Shown here one piece after another: positions 1 through 9,054 of a stretch of 64,000 nt of DNA. Under the pieces are notes generated by a model, which did no database searches, had not been told where the DNA came from, and was given only the letters and a program-made list of their open reading frames with translations. Source of the DNA: Streptomyces ficellus (GTDB taxonomy: Bacteria; Actinomycetota; Actinomycetes; Streptomycetales; Streptomycetaceae). Location: assembly GCF_009739905.1 (NCBI RefSeq), contig NZ_CP034279.1:1116001-1180000 (forward strand), written 5' to 3'. The position numbers and the translations under genes are program-made. How positions within the stretch are numbered: position 1 is the first letter of the stretch; each line of letters opens with the position of its first letter.

Positions 1-176
1 GCGCCGATCGCGGCGAGGACGAGGAGGCCCGTGGTGGCGGCGGTGAAGCTGTAGAGCGCCCCGGTGAGGGCGGGGCGGGCGGGGGCGTCGCCCTTGACGA
101 TCCGGTACCGCAGCGGCGTACGGGCGGGGGCGGGCCGGGCGGTCTCGGTGGGCGGCATGGGGTCGGCACTCAGCAC
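1..176 (-). CDS. Partial membrane protein, N-terminus only (unrecognised)
   Basis: Only the first ~58 codons are in the window. The GTG at 174-176 lies 6 nt after GGAG (183-186 on the minus strand); ATG 180-182 and ATG 156-158 are in-frame alternatives. The visible product begins with a Pro/Thr-rich cytoplasmic-looking tail and then a hydrophobic stretch around YSFTAATTGLLVLAAIG that reads as the start of a transmembrane segment. It is divergent from the lactate operon, so the 268-bp region between them may carry both promoters. Family and function cannot be named from this fragment. Confidence 0.5.
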   Translation of the reverse strand, partial: MLSADPMPPTETARPAPARTPLRYRIVKGDAPARPALTGALYSFTAATTGLLVLAAIG

Positions 177-444
177 GAACATCTCCGGGGCGGGCGGCAC
201 ACGGCCGGTCGGGGGCAGGTCTGGAGCGGTCGGTGCTGTGCGGAGCACGCCCTGTGGTCGACAGTGCGCTGACCTTGCGCCGTCCCGGTCGGTCGGGCGC
301 AGTCCGCCGTCGATGGTACCGATGGAGGGGGCACCTATCTGCGGGGGGCTCCGGCCCGCGGCGGCGCGCCGGTCCTTAGGCTCGTCCGCAGCGGGGCCCG
401 CCGGGCGCGGTCCCGGCCCGGGCCGTACGACGGAAGGAGTCGCG

Positions 445-1155
445 ATGCGCGTCGCGCTGTTCGTCACGTGTGTCAACGACGCGGTGTATCCCGCGACCGG
501 GGTCGCCACGGTGCGGCTCCTGGAACGCCTCGGCGTCGCCGTGGACTTCCCCGCCGCCCAGACGTGCTGCGGCCAGCCGCAGTACAACACGGGCTACCGG
601 GGTCAGGCCGCGACGCTGGCGCACCGCACGGCGCGGGCGTTCGAGGGGTACGAGTACGTCGTGACCCCGTCGGGTTCGTGCGCGGCGATGGTGCGCGACC
701 ACTACGCCGGGCTGGGCGAGCCGGGGCTCGGGCCGCGGACGTACGAGCTGACGGAGTTCCTGGTGGACGTGCTGGGCGTGACGGACGTCGGGGCGTACTT
801 CCCGCACCGCGTGGCGTACCACCCGTCGTGTCACGGGCTGCGGTTGCTGCGCCTCGGCGAGCGGCCGCGCCGGCTGCTGGAGGCGGTCAGGGGCCTGGAG
901 CTGGTGGAGCTGCCGGGCGCGGAGGAGTGCTGCGGGTTCGGGGGGACGTTCGCGGTGAAGAACCCGGCCGTGTCGGTGGCGATGGGGCGGGACAAGGTGC
1001 GGGGCGCCGTGGCGACGGGGGCGGAGGTGTTGTGCGGCGCGGACAACTCGTGTCTCATGCACATCGGCGGCGTCCTGCGGCGCGAGGGCGAGCGCGTGCG
1101 GGCGGTGCACATCGCCGAGATCCTGGCCGCCACGGAAGAGGAGCCGCTGCGGTGA
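445..1155 (+). CDS. lutA: Lactate utilization protein A (Fe-S oxidoreductase subunit)
   Basis: A 236-aa product with two CCG (cysteine-rich) domains, visible as CCGQPQYN near residue 49 and CCGFGGTF near residue 165, each preceded by the spaced Cys of this fold. It matches the LutA/YkgE family in length and motif spacing. With LutB and LutC it forms the iron-sulfur complex that oxidises L-lactate to pyruvate in the cytoplasm. ATG 445 is chosen because GGAAGGAG sits just upstream (432-439) and the protein then starts exactly at the family N-terminus (MRVALFVTC). The stop overlaps the lutB start by GTGA, so translation is coupled. Confidence 0.93.
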   Translation: MRVALFVTCVNDAVYPATGVATVRLLERLGVAVDFPAAQTCCGQPQYNTGYRGQAATLAHRTARAFEGYEYVVTPSGSCAAMVRDHYAGLGEPGLGPRTYELTEFLVDVLGVTDVGAYFPHRVAYHPSCHGLRLLRLGERPRRLLEAVRGLELVELPGAEECCGFGGTFAVKNPAVSVAMGRDKVRGAVATGAEVLCGADNSCLMHIGGVLRREGERVRAVHIAEILAATEEEPLR

Positions 1156-2570
1156 GTGGAACGTTTCTGGGCATGCCCGCCTTCCCCGAGGCGGCCCGGG
1201 AGGCGGTGGCCGATCCGGTGCTCCGGGCGAACCTCCGGCACGCCACGCACACCATCCGCGAGAAGCGGGCCCGCGCGGTCGCCGAGCTGGACGACTGGGC
1301 GCTGCTGCGCGAGGCGGGCAAGGCCATCAAGGACCGTACGCTGCGCCATCTCGACACGTACCTGGTGCAGCTGGAGGAGGCCGTCACCGCGGCCGGGGGC
1401 ACGGTCCACTGGGCGGCGGACGCGGCCGAGGCGAACCGTGTCGTGACCGGTCTGGTGAAGGCGACCGGCGAGCGGGAGGTCGTCAAGGTCAAGTCGATGG
1501 CGACGCAGGAGATCGGCCTGAACGAGGCGCTGGAGGCCGAGGGGATCTCCGCGTACGAGACGGATCTCGCCGAGCTGATCGTGCAGTTGGGCGAGGACCG
1601 GCCGTCGCACATCCTGGTGCCGGCGATCCACCGCAACCGCGGGGAGATCCGGGACGTCTTCCGCGACCGGATGGCCGACTGGGGCCGGCCGGCGCCGGAC
1701 GACCTGACCGACGCGCCCGCCGACCTCGCGGAGGCGGCACGGCTGCACCTGCGGGAGAAGTTCCTGCGGGCGAAGGTGGGGATCTCGGGGGCGAACTTCA
1801 TGGTCGCCGAGACGGGCACGCTGGTGGTGGTCGAGTCCGAGGGGAACGGGCGGATGTGCCTGACCCTGCCGGAGACGCTGATCTCGGTCGTCGGCATCGA
1901 GAAGGTGGTGCCCACCTGGCGCGACCTGGAGGTGTTCCTCCAGACGCTGCCGCGGTCGTCGACGGCCGAGCGGATGAACCCGTACACCAGCATGTGGACG
2001 GGGACGGCGGACGCCGACGGGCCCGGCGCCTTCCACCTGGTGCTGCTGGACAACGGCCGCACCGGCGCGCTCGCCGACGAGGTGGGCCGCCAGGCGCTGC
2101 GCTGCATCCGCTGCTCGGCGTGCCTGAACGTGTGCCCGGTGTACGAGCGGGCCGGCGGGCACGCGTACGGTTCGGTCTACCCGGGCCCGATCGGCGCGAT
2201 CCTCACCCCACAACTGCGCGGCACGGCGAGCGACATCGACGCCTCGCTGCCGTACGCGTCGTCGCTGTGCGGGGCGTGCTACGACGTGTGCCCGGTCGCC
2301 ATCGACATCCCCGAGGTGCTGGTGCACCTGCGCGGCGAGATCGCCGGGCGGGGCGGGAAGGGGCACCGGCTGGAGCGGGCGGCGATGCGGGCGGCGACCT
2401 GGCTGCTGGACCACCCCGGCGCCCTCGCCACCGGTGAGCGCCTGGCCTCCGCGACGCGCGCGGCGCACCCGTCGCGGCCGCCGGGCGCCGGCGCGTGGAC
2501 GGAGGGCCGCGACCTGCCCGAGCTGCCGGAACGCCCGTTCCGCGACTGGTGGAAGAGGAACCGCGCATGA
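1152..2570 (+). CDS. lutB: Lactate utilization protein B (LUD domain, 2x[4Fe-4S])
   Basis: A 472-aa LutB/YkgF-type protein. A LUD (DUF162) domain covers roughly residues 65-300. A ferredoxin-like C-terminal part carries two four-Cys cluster motifs, CIRCSACLNVCPV and CGACYDVCPV, with a short unrelated C-terminal tail. It is the electron-transfer core of the lactate oxidation complex. The GTG at 1152 overlaps the lutA stop (GTGA); an ATG at 1173 is a second in-frame possibility and would remove seven residues. It is followed by lutC with an ATGA overlap, so the three genes are one operon. Confidence 0.93.
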   Translation: MSGTFLGMPAFPEAAREAVADPVLRANLRHATHTIREKRARAVAELDDWALLREAGKAIKDRTLRHLDTYLVQLEEAVTAAGGTVHWAADAAEANRVVTGLVKATGEREVVKVKSMATQEIGLNEALEAEGISAYETDLAELIVQLGEDRPSHILVPAIHRNRGEIRDVFRDRMADWGRPAPDDLTDAPADLAEAARLHLREKFLRAKVGISGANFMVAETGTLVVVESEGNGRMCLTLPETLISVVGIEKVVPTWRDLEVFLQTLPRSSTAERMNPYTSMWTGTADADGPGAFHLVLLDNGRTGALADEVGRQALRCIRCSACLNVCPVYERAGGHAYGSVYPGPIGAILTPQLRGTASDIDASLPYASSLCGACYDVCPVAIDIPEVLVHLRGEIAGRGGKGHRLERAAMRAATWLLDHPGALATGERLASATRAAHPSRPPGAGAWTEGRDLPELPERPFRDWWKRNRA

Positions 2571-3211
2571 GCTCCCGCTCCCGTGAGCAGATCCTCGCCC
2601 GCGTCCGCGCGGCCGTCGCCGGCGCCCCGGACGCCCCGGAGCCCGCCCGTGACTACCGCACGAGCCACGCACCGGACGACCCGGGCGCCCTGCTGGACCT
2701 GCTGCACCGCAACCTGGCCGAGTACCGGGCGCACGTCCACCGCGCGACGGAGGGTGAACTGCCGTCGGCGATCGGCGGGTTGCTGACCGCGTGCGGCGCG
2801 TCCTCGGTCGCGGTGCCGCCCGGGCTGCCCGCGCACTGGCTGGCGGAGACGGCCGCCGAGCGGCGCCACGACACGGCGGGACGCCCCCTGTCGCCGTACG
2901 ACCTCGACTCCACCGACGCCGTCGTCACGGGCTGCGCCCTGGCGATCGCCGAGACCGGCACGATCGTGCTGGACGCGACGGAGGGCCAGGGTCGCCGCGC
3001 CCTGACCCTCGTCCCGGACCTGCACGTCTGTGTCGTCCGCGCGCCCGGCCAGGTCGTCGCCTCGCTCCCGCTGGCTCTGCCGCGGCTGGACCCGTCGCGT
3101 CCGCTGACCTGGATCTCGGGGCCGTCGGCCACCAGCGACATCGAGCTGGACCGGGTGGAGGGCGTGCACGGTCCCCGTACGCTCCACGTCGTGCTGGTCA
3201 CCGACGGCTGA
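2567..3211 (+). CDS. lutC: Lactate utilization protein C (LUD domain)
   Basis: A 214-aa protein that is essentially one LUD domain, with the family-typical [13 protein letters not shown] start and the core [15 protein letters not shown] in the middle. LutC is the third subunit of the LutABC L-lactate oxidising complex. The ATG at 2567 overlaps the lutB stop. No partner lactate permease or GntR/LutR regulator lies immediately downstream; the transporter may be elsewhere or be the cut left-edge membrane protein, which cannot be decided here. Confidence 0.9.
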   Translation: MSSRSREQILARVRAAVAGAPDAPEPARDYRTSHAPDDPGALLDLLHRNLAEYRAHVHRATEGELPSAIGGLLTACGASSVAVPPGLPAHWLAETAAERRHDTAGRPLSPYDLDSTDAVVTGCALAIAETGTIVLDATEGQGRRALTLVPDLHVCVVRAPGQVVASLPLALPRLDPSRPLTWISGPSATSDIELDRVEGVHGPRTLHVVLVTDG

Positions 3212-3335
3212 GGGGGGCCGGCGGGGCGCTCCAGGGCCGGGGGCGGGGGCGCGTGCGGGGCACGGGTGGGGGCGCGCGTCCGGGCGTGCGCTGCGGCGCG
3301 ACACGCGCACACGGACGCCAATACGCCATCACTTT

Positions 3336-3367
3336 GCGTCACACCTATTCACTACGCGTGATGACGC
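3336..3367. promoter_or_regulatory. Nested inverted repeat upstream of the encapsulin gene
   Basis: GCGTCA at 3336-3341 is mirrored by TGACGC at 3362-3367, and inside this TCAC-TACGC-GTGA (3349-3361) forms a second dyad. The element lies about 70-100 bp before the encapsulin start, in a locally AT-richer segment of an otherwise GC-rich 224-bp gap. It could be an operator. No regulator can be named from sequence alone. Confidence 0.3.
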
Positions 3368-3435
3368 GTGGTGGGTTCCGTGCCCTGTCCGACCGGCCGC
3401 CCGCCGCGTGGATCATACGAAAGGGAAAGCAGCCC

Positions 3436-4869
3436 ATGGCAGTCGAGACCCGCCCGGCCCCCGCGGCACCGACGATCCAGACGCAGGAGCACATCCAGCT
3501 CAGCCTCAGCACGCGGGCGGCGCGCAATCTCGCGACGACCACCAAGTCCCAGCCCCAGATGCAGGAGATCAGCTCGCGCTGGCTGCTGCGCAAGCTGCCG
3601 TGGGTGCACGTGCCCGGTGGCACCTACCGGGTCAACCGACGGTTGTCGTACGCCGTCGGCGACGGCCGGGTGACCTTCGTGCAGACCGGTGCCAAGGTGC
3701 AGGTCGTACCGGCCGAGCTGGGCGAACTGCCGCTGCTGCGCGGCTTCACCGACCCCACGGCGCTGGCGGCGCTGGCCGACAAGTTCGTCCAGAAGGAATA
3801 CGAGCCCGGCCAGGTCATCGTGGAGACGGGCCGCAAGGCCGATCAGGTCTTCCTGATCGCGCACGGCAAGGTCGAGAAGATCGGCAGGGGCAAGTACGAC
3901 GACGCCGAGACGCGGCTGGGCATGCTCGCCGACGGTGACTCCTTCGGCGGCCGGATGCTGGCCTGCGACAACGGCAGCAAGTGGGAGTTCACGGTCCGCG
4001 CCACCACCCGCACCACGGCGCTCGTGCTGTCGCAGACCGCGTACAAGCAGGTGGCGAGCCAGTACGAGGGCCTGCGCGACCACGTCCAGGGCTTCACGTC
4101 CAACGGGCACCGGCCGACGAACAAGTACGGCGAGGTCGAGATCAGCTTCCTCTCCGGCCACGACGGCGAGCCGAACCTGCCGACGACGTTCGTGGACTAC
4201 GAACTCGAGCCGCGTGAGTACGAGTTGAGCGTCGCGCAGACCGTGCTGAAGGTGCACAGCCGGGTCGCGGACCTGTACAACCAGCCGATGAACCAGACGG
4301 AGCAGCAGCTCAAGCTCACCGTCCAGGCGCTGCGCGAGCGCCAGGAGCACGAGCTGGTCAACAACCCGGAATTCGGGCTGCTCCACAACACGGACTACGA
4401 CCAGCGCATCCAGGCCCACTCCGGCGCACCGACCCCGGACGACCTCGACGACCTGATCAGCATGCGCCGCAACACGCAGTACCTGTTCGCGCACCCGCGC
4501 ACCATCGCCGCGTTCGGCAAGGAGTGCAACAAGCGGGGCCTGTACATCGGCAGCGTCGACGTCGGCGGGCACCAGATCCCCGCCTGGCGCGGCATCCCCC
4601 TCCTGCCGTGCGGGAAGATCCCGATCACCGAGCACCACACGTCGTCGATCATCGCGATGCGTACCGGCGAGGACAACGAGGGCGTCATCGGCCTGTTCCA
4701 GACGGGGCTGCCGGACGAGTACGAGCCGGGGCTCAACGTCCGCTTCATGGGCATCGACGAGAAGGCGATCATCTCCTACCTCGTCAGCACCTACTACTCC
4801 GCCGCGGTCCTGGTTCCGGACGCCATCGGCATCCTGGAGAACGTCGAGGTACGGCCCCGCGCCGAGTAG
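3436..4869 (+). CDS. Family 2B encapsulin shell protein (EshA type, cNMP-binding-like insertion)
   Basis: A 477-aa product that I recognise as the Streptomyces EshA/SCO7699-type family 2B encapsulin, which has an HK97-like capsid fold and self-assembles into a nanocompartment. Residues ~100-205 form a cyclic-nucleotide-binding-like beta roll ([33 protein letters not shown]); the HK97 fold parts flank it (N-terminal ~1-95 and 215-477). ATG 3436 follows a purine-rich GAAAGGGAAAG. Family members usually sit in a locus with 2-methylisoborneol synthase, which is loaded as cargo, and GPP methyltransferase. Here the methyltransferase is next (81-bp gap) but no cyclase gene is present. Function beyond shell formation is inferred from the family. 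Confidence 0.92.
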   Translation: MAVETRPAPAAPTIQTQEHIQLSLSTRAARNLATTTKSQPQMQEISSRWLLRKLPWVHVPGGTYRVNRRLSYAVGDGRVTFVQTGAKVQVVPAELGELPLLRGFTDPTALAALADKFVQKEYEPGQVIVETGRKADQVFLIAHGKVEKIGRGKYDDAETRLGMLADGDSFGGRMLACDNGSKWEFTVRATTRTTALVLSQTAYKQVASQYEGLRDHVQGFTSNGHRPTNKYGEVEISFLSGHDGEPNLPTTFVDYELEPREYELSVAQTVLKVHSRVADLYNQPMNQTEQQLKLTVQALRERQEHELVNNPEFGLLHNTDYDQRIQAHSGAPTPDDLDDLISMRRNTQYLFAHPRTIAAFGKECNKRGLYIGSVDVGGHQIPAWRGIPLLPCGKIPITEHHTSSIIAMRTGEDNEGVIGLFQTGLPDEYEPGLNVRFMGIDEKAIISYLVSTYYSAAVLVPDAIGILENVEVRPRAE

Positions 4870-4950
4870 TCGGACCGCACCGCACCCTCCGGGGCGGGAC
4901 CCTCCGCGGTCCCGCCCCGGCCCGCCCCCTCACTCAGGAGTTCCCCCGGC

Positions 4951-5814
4951 ATGACCACGACCACCTCCTCCTCCGGCGAGGTGCTGCGCACCGACTTCCA
5001 GAAGTCGGTGGCCGCCTACTGGGACACCAACCGGCAGGACCCGGTCAACCTGCGGCTCGGCGAGGTCGACGGGCTCTACCACCACCACTACGGGCTCGGT
5101 GACTACGACCCGGCCGTCCTGGAGGGACCGGAGGACACCCGCGAGGAGCGCATCGTCCGGGAGTTGCACCGCCTGGAGACCGCGCAGGCGGACGTCCTGC
5201 TGGACCACCTGGGCCCCGTCACGCCCGAGGACCGGCTGCTGGACGCCGGCTCCGGGCGCGGCGGCACCAGCTTCATGGCCCACCAGCGCTTCGGCGCCCA
5301 CGTCGACGGGGTGTCGATCTCCGAGTACCAGGTCGGCTTCGCCAACACCCAGGCCGAGGAGCGGGGCGTCGGCGACCGGGTGCGGTTCCACTTCCGCAAC
5401 ATGCTGGACACCCGCCTGGAGACCGGTTCCCGCCGGGCCGCCTGGACCAACGAGACCACCATGTACGTGGACCTCTTCGAGCTGTACGCCGAGATGTCCC
5501 GCGTGCTGCGGCCCGGTGGCCGCTACGTCTGCGTCACCGGCTGCTACAACGACCTCACCGGCGGCCGGTCCAGGTCCGTGAGCCGCATCGACGAGCACTA
5601 CACGTGCAACATCCACCCGCGCAGCGCGTACTTCAAGGCCCTGGCGGCCAACGGCCTCGTGCCGATCGACGTCGTGGACCTGACCGCCCGGGCCCTCCCC
5701 TACTGGCGGCTGCGCGCCCGGTCCGCCCTGGCCACGGGCATCGAGGAGCCCTTCCTCACCGCGTACGAGGAGGGCAGCTTCCACTACCTGCTGATCGCGG
5801 CGGACCGGATCTGA
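4951..5814 (+). CDS. Geranyl diphosphate 2-C-methyltransferase
   Basis: A 287-aa class I SAM methyltransferase that closely resembles the GPP methyltransferase of the 2-methylisoborneol pathway (S. coelicolor SCO7701 type). Seen: NLRLGEVDGLYHHHYGLGDY near the N-terminus, SAM-binding loop LLDAGSGRGGTS (residues ~93-104), and family-specific CNIHPRSAYFKA and EGSFHYLLIAADR near the C-terminus. It methylates C2 of GPP to give 2-methyl-GPP, the substrate of 2-MIB or 2-methylenebornane synthases. AGGAG lies at 4936-4940. The gene is intact, but the cyclase that would use its product is not in the window. Confidence 0.93.
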   Translation: MTTTTSSSGEVLRTDFQKSVAAYWDTNRQDPVNLRLGEVDGLYHHHYGLGDYDPAVLEGPEDTREERIVRELHRLETAQADVLLDHLGPVTPEDRLLDAGSGRGGTSFMAHQRFGAHVDGVSISEYQVGFANTQAEERGVGDRVRFHFRNMLDTRLETGSRRAAWTNETTMYVDLFELYAEMSRVLRPGGRYVCVTGCYNDLTGGRSRSVSRIDEHYTCNIHPRSAYFKALAANGLVPIDVVDLTARALPYWRLRARSALATGIEEPFLTAYEEGSFHYLLIAADRI

Positions 5815-5902
5815 CGCCCACGGGTGCGGGAGCGCGCCGAGGCGTACCGTGGGCAGGTAGGCAGGCAGCCCGCCGTCGCGCCACGGAAGGACGGTGCCTC
5901 CC

Positions 5903-6625
5903 ATGCACGAGGAACAGCTGTTGCCGGGTCGTACGGCTGGCGCGCAGTCGCACGGCCTGTGCCGGGGGGACATCGGCCGGCGGGTGGCCGCGCGCCGCGC
6001 GCAGCTCGGTCTGAGCCGCGAGGAGGTGGCCGTGCGGGCACGCTCCGCGCCGGGTTACATCCAGTACCTGGAGGAGCAGCCCGCCACCCCGGGGATCGGT
6101 TTCCTGATGCGGCTGTCGGACGCGCTGGAGACCAGCGTCGTGGAGCTCACCGGCGGCACCGCCGACCTGGCCCCCGGCGGCGCCCACGCCCCGCTCCACC
6201 CCGAGCTGGTCGATCTCGACCTCGACGAGTGCCGCACCCTGCTGGGCACGCACGGTGTGGGGCACGTCGCCGTCACGACGCACGACGGGCCTGCCATCCT
6301 GCCGGTGAACTACCTGGTCACCGATGGTGAGGTCGTCTTCCGGGTCGCGTCGGACGCCGGGGTGGCGCCCATGGGCGGGGACGGCCGGACGGCGTTCGAG
6401 GTGGACCACATCGACGACGCGCTGTGCCGCGGCTGGAGCGTGCAGGTCGTGGGCGAGCCGCATGACGTCACCGACCCCGAGGCGGTGCGCAGGCTCGACG
6501 AGGAGGCGTACGGCACGCCGTGGGCGGACGCCGCGGACGCCCACTGGGTGGCCGTCACCCCGGCCCGGGTCAGCGGCCGGCGCATCGACGTCCCGTACGC
6601 CCACGGGTCGTACCCCCGCGTCTAG
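5903..6625 (+). CDS. HTH (XRE-like) / pyridoxamine-5'-phosphate-oxidase-fold fusion protein
   Basis: A 240-aa two-domain protein. Residues ~25-80 form an XRE-type helix-turn-helix (GRRVAARRAQLGLSREEVA, then APGYIQYLEE). Residues ~100-235 form a split-barrel flavin/F420-binding PNPOx-like domain (LLGTHGVGHVAVTTHDGPAILPV). Such fusions are common in Streptomyces and are thought to act as flavin- or F420-dependent regulators or enzymes; the substrate is unknown. ATG 5903 is preferred because AAGGA at 5887-5891 is too close to the GTG at 5894. It converges on the GH65 gene. Confidence 0.8.
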   Translation: MHEEQLLPGRTAGAQSHGLCRGDIGRRVAARRAQLGLSREEVAVRARSAPGYIQYLEEQPATPGIGFLMRLSDALETSVVELTGGTADLAPGGAHAPLHPELVDLDLDECRTLLGTHGVGHVAVTTHDGPAILPVNYLVTDGEVVFRVASDAGVAPMGGDGRTAFEVDHIDDALCRGWSVQVVGEPHDVTDPEAVRRLDEEAYGTPWADAADAHWVAVTPARVSGRRIDVPYAHGSYPRV

Positions 6626-6651
6626 CACTATCTTCGATGGATCAGGCCCGA

Positions 6652-9054
6652 TCAGGACGGATCGGGCAGCGGCAGTTCGCGGACCTCGCCCGGTTCGACC
6701 GGGACCACGGTGCCGTCGGGCAGCTCGACGCCGATCGGTTCGCTGCCGGAGCCCGGCACGGCGATGTGCAGGTGCCCCGGTGTCATGCGCAGCCGGACGC
6801 CCCAGTGGCCCCGGTAGCGGAGGGTGAAGTCGTACTGGGACAGCTCGGGCAGCGGCACCGGGTCGAGGCGGAGCGTCCCGCCGCGGGTCTCCAGGCCGGT
6901 CAGGCCGCGCTGTACGAGGTCGAGGGTGCCCGCCATCGCCCCGAGGTGGACGCCCTCGCCGGTGGTGCCGCCCTGGACGTCGGCGATGTCGCCCTCCAGG
7001 GCCTCCTGGCAGAACCGCCACGCCTCGGCACGCCGGACCCGGGCCAGGACCCAGCCGTGCACCAGGCCGCTCAGGGTCGAGCCGTGGCTGGTGCGGCGCA
7101 GGTAGTAGTCCACGGTCCGCCGCCAGGTCCCGTCGTCCAGGTCGTGGCCGAGGCGGCCCAGCAGGGCGCGCAGCTCGGCGGGTGAGAAGAGGTAGCCGAG
7201 CATCAGGACGTCGGCCTGCTTGGACGCCTGGTAGCGGTTGACGGAGTCACCCTCGGCCTCCAGGATCCGGTCGAGCCTGCGGATGTCGCCGTAGCGGCGC
7301 CGCCAGCCCTCCCAGTCGAGTTCGGCGAGCTCGCCGAAGCCCTCGAACTGGCTGATGACGCCCTGGTGGAAGGGCACGTGCAGGCGGCGTGAGACGTCCT
7401 CCCACAGCTCCAGCTCACCGTGGTCCAGCTCCGTGCGCTCGGCCAGCTCGCGCCGGCGCGGTTCCGGCAGGTCGCGCAGAAGCTCCAGGGTGCGCGCGAG
7501 CACCCAGGCGGCGGTGACGTTGGTGTACGCGTTGTCGTCGAGCCCGGGCCGCGCGGCGTCCGGGTAGGCGTCGTGGTACTCGTCGGGCCCGAGGACGCCG
7601 CGGATGCGGTAGCGGCCGAGACCGGGGTCGAAGGCGGCGCGGCAGGCCCAGAAGCGGGCGGTCTGGAGCAGCATCTCCGCGCCCTTGGTGTGCAGGAACT
7701 CGGTGTCGCCGCTCGCCTCGCAGTACTGCCACACGTTGTACGCGACGGCCGAGCCGACGTGGTGCTGGAGGTGGGAGTGGTCGGGCAGCCAGCGTCCGGA
7801 GCGCGGGTTGAGGTGGAGCGTCTGGGTCTCCTCGCGGCCGTCGCTGCCGCTCTGCCACGGGTACATGGCCCCGGTGCAGCCGGCGTCGCGGGCGGTGAGG
7901 CGGGCGCGTTCCAGCCGCCGGTGGCGGTAGGTGAGCAGGGCCCGGGAGACCTCGGGGAAGTGCAGGTTGAGGTAGGGCAGGACGAACAGCTCGTCCCAGA
8001 AGATGTGGCCGCGGTACGCCTCGCCGTGCAGGCCGCGGGCGGGCACGCCGACGTCGAGGTCGGCCGTGTGCGGGGAGAGGGTCTGCAGCACGTGGAAGAG
8101 GTGCAGGCGCAGGATCCGGCCGGCCTGGCCGGGGACCTCCAGCGCGGCCCGCCGCCACAGCTGCCGCCAGGCGGCGCGGTGCGAGGCGAGCAGCGCCTCG
8201 AAGCCGGGGGCGCGGCGCGCCCGGTCGACGGCGGCGTTCAGGGGGTCGCTGATGGCCGCGTCGCGGGAGGTGTGCAGGGCGACGGTCTTGTCCAGGACGA
8301 CCGGGCTGCCGGGCCGGAGCGCGAGGCGGAAGCGCTGGGTGACGCGGCCCTCGTCGTGGTGGACGGCGGGCGCGGTGTCCTCGGCGCCGGTGAGGGTGGT
8401 GCGGGCCGCCATGCCGACGCGCAGGTCGGAGGTGCGGGTGCGGCAGCGCAGCCACACCGTGCCGGGGCCGGCGTCGCCCGTGTGCACATGGGTGAGGTGG
8501 CGGGAGGCGAGCTGCCGGTAGCGGGCCACCCCGGCGTTGGTGACGGTCCCGTCGAGGGCGGCTTCGACGTCGAGCGTGCCGGCCCAGTTCTCGGCGGTGA
8601 ACTCGGTGCGCAGTGCGGCGAGGTGCGGGGAGGCCATGTGGACCAGCCGGGTCTGGCGTACGGCGAGGCGCCGGCCGTCGTCGTCCTCGTAGCGGGTGAC
8701 GCGCTCCAGGGTGCCGGCGCGGAGGTCGAGCGTCTGGCGGTGGTCGCTCAGCTGGTCGCTGTCGGGCCCGAGCCAGGCGCCGGGGGTCTCGGAGTCGTCG
8801 ATGCGGTAGCGCAGGGGCAGCCAGTTGGGCAGGTTGACCATGTCCTCGTTCTCGACCGTGCGTCCGGCCACGTCGGAGGTGAGGCGGTTGTAGCAGCCGG
8901 CGGCGTAGGTGCCGGGGTAGTGGGTGGCGTCGGCGGAGCACTCGGTGGCGGCGCCGCGGGTGGCGAAGTAGCCGTTGCCGAGGGTGCACAGGGTTTCGCG
9001 CAGGCTCTCCTTGGCGGGGGCGTACCCCTCGTACTCCCAGGTCCAGTCCGTCAC
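6652..9054 (-). CDS. Glycoside hydrolase family 65 protein (disaccharide phosphorylase-like)
   Basis: An 800-aa GH65 protein. Domains in order: N-terminal beta-sandwich (1-~270), linker, (alpha/alpha)6 barrel (~310-700) and a C-terminal jelly-roll. The catalytic acid lies in GVLGPDEYHDAYPD, as in maltose, trehalose and kojibiose phosphorylases; the His-Gly-Ser phosphate-binding motif RRTSHGSTLS is present, which supports phosphorolysis over hydrolysis. The GTG at 9054 overlaps the stop of the HAD gene (GTGA), so the two are co-translated. The pair fits conversion of a disaccharide to beta-glucose-1-phosphate and then glucose-6-phosphate. The exact disaccharide cannot be told. Confidence 0.88.
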   Translation of the reverse strand: MTDWTWEYEGYAPAKESLRETLCTLGNGYFATRGAATECSADATHYPGTYAAGCYNRLTSDVAGRTVENEDMVNLPNWLPLRYRIDDSETPGAWLGPDSDQLSDHRQTLDLRAGTLERVTRYEDDDGRRLAVRQTRLVHMASPHLAALRTEFTAENWAGTLDVEAALDGTVTNAGVARYRQLASRHLTHVHTGDAGPGTVWLRCRTRTSDLRVGMAARTTLTGAEDTAPAVHHDEGRVTQRFRLALRPGSPVVLDKTVALHTSRDAAISDPLNAAVDRARRAPGFEALLASHRAAWRQLWRRAALEVPGQAGRILRLHLFHVLQTLSPHTADLDVGVPARGLHGEAYRGHIFWDELFVLPYLNLHFPEVSRALLTYRHRRLERARLTARDAGCTGAMYPWQSGSDGREETQTLHLNPRSGRWLPDHSHLQHHVGSAVAYNVWQYCEASGDTEFLHTKGAEMLLQTARFWACRAAFDPGLGRYRIRGVLGPDEYHDAYPDAARPGLDDNAYTNVTAAWVLARTLELLRDLPEPRRRELAERTELDHGELELWEDVSRRLHVPFHQGVISQFEGFGELAELDWEGWRRRYGDIRRLDRILEAEGDSVNRYQASKQADVLMLGYLFSPAELRALLGRLGHDLDDGTWRRTVDYYLRRTSHGSTLSGLVHGWVLARVRRAEAWRFCQEALEGDIADVQGGTTGEGVHLGAMAGTLDLVQRGLTGLETRGGTLRLDPVPLPELSQYDFTLRYRGHWGVRLRMTPGHLHIAVPGSGSEPIGVELPDGTVVPVEPGEVRELPLPDPS

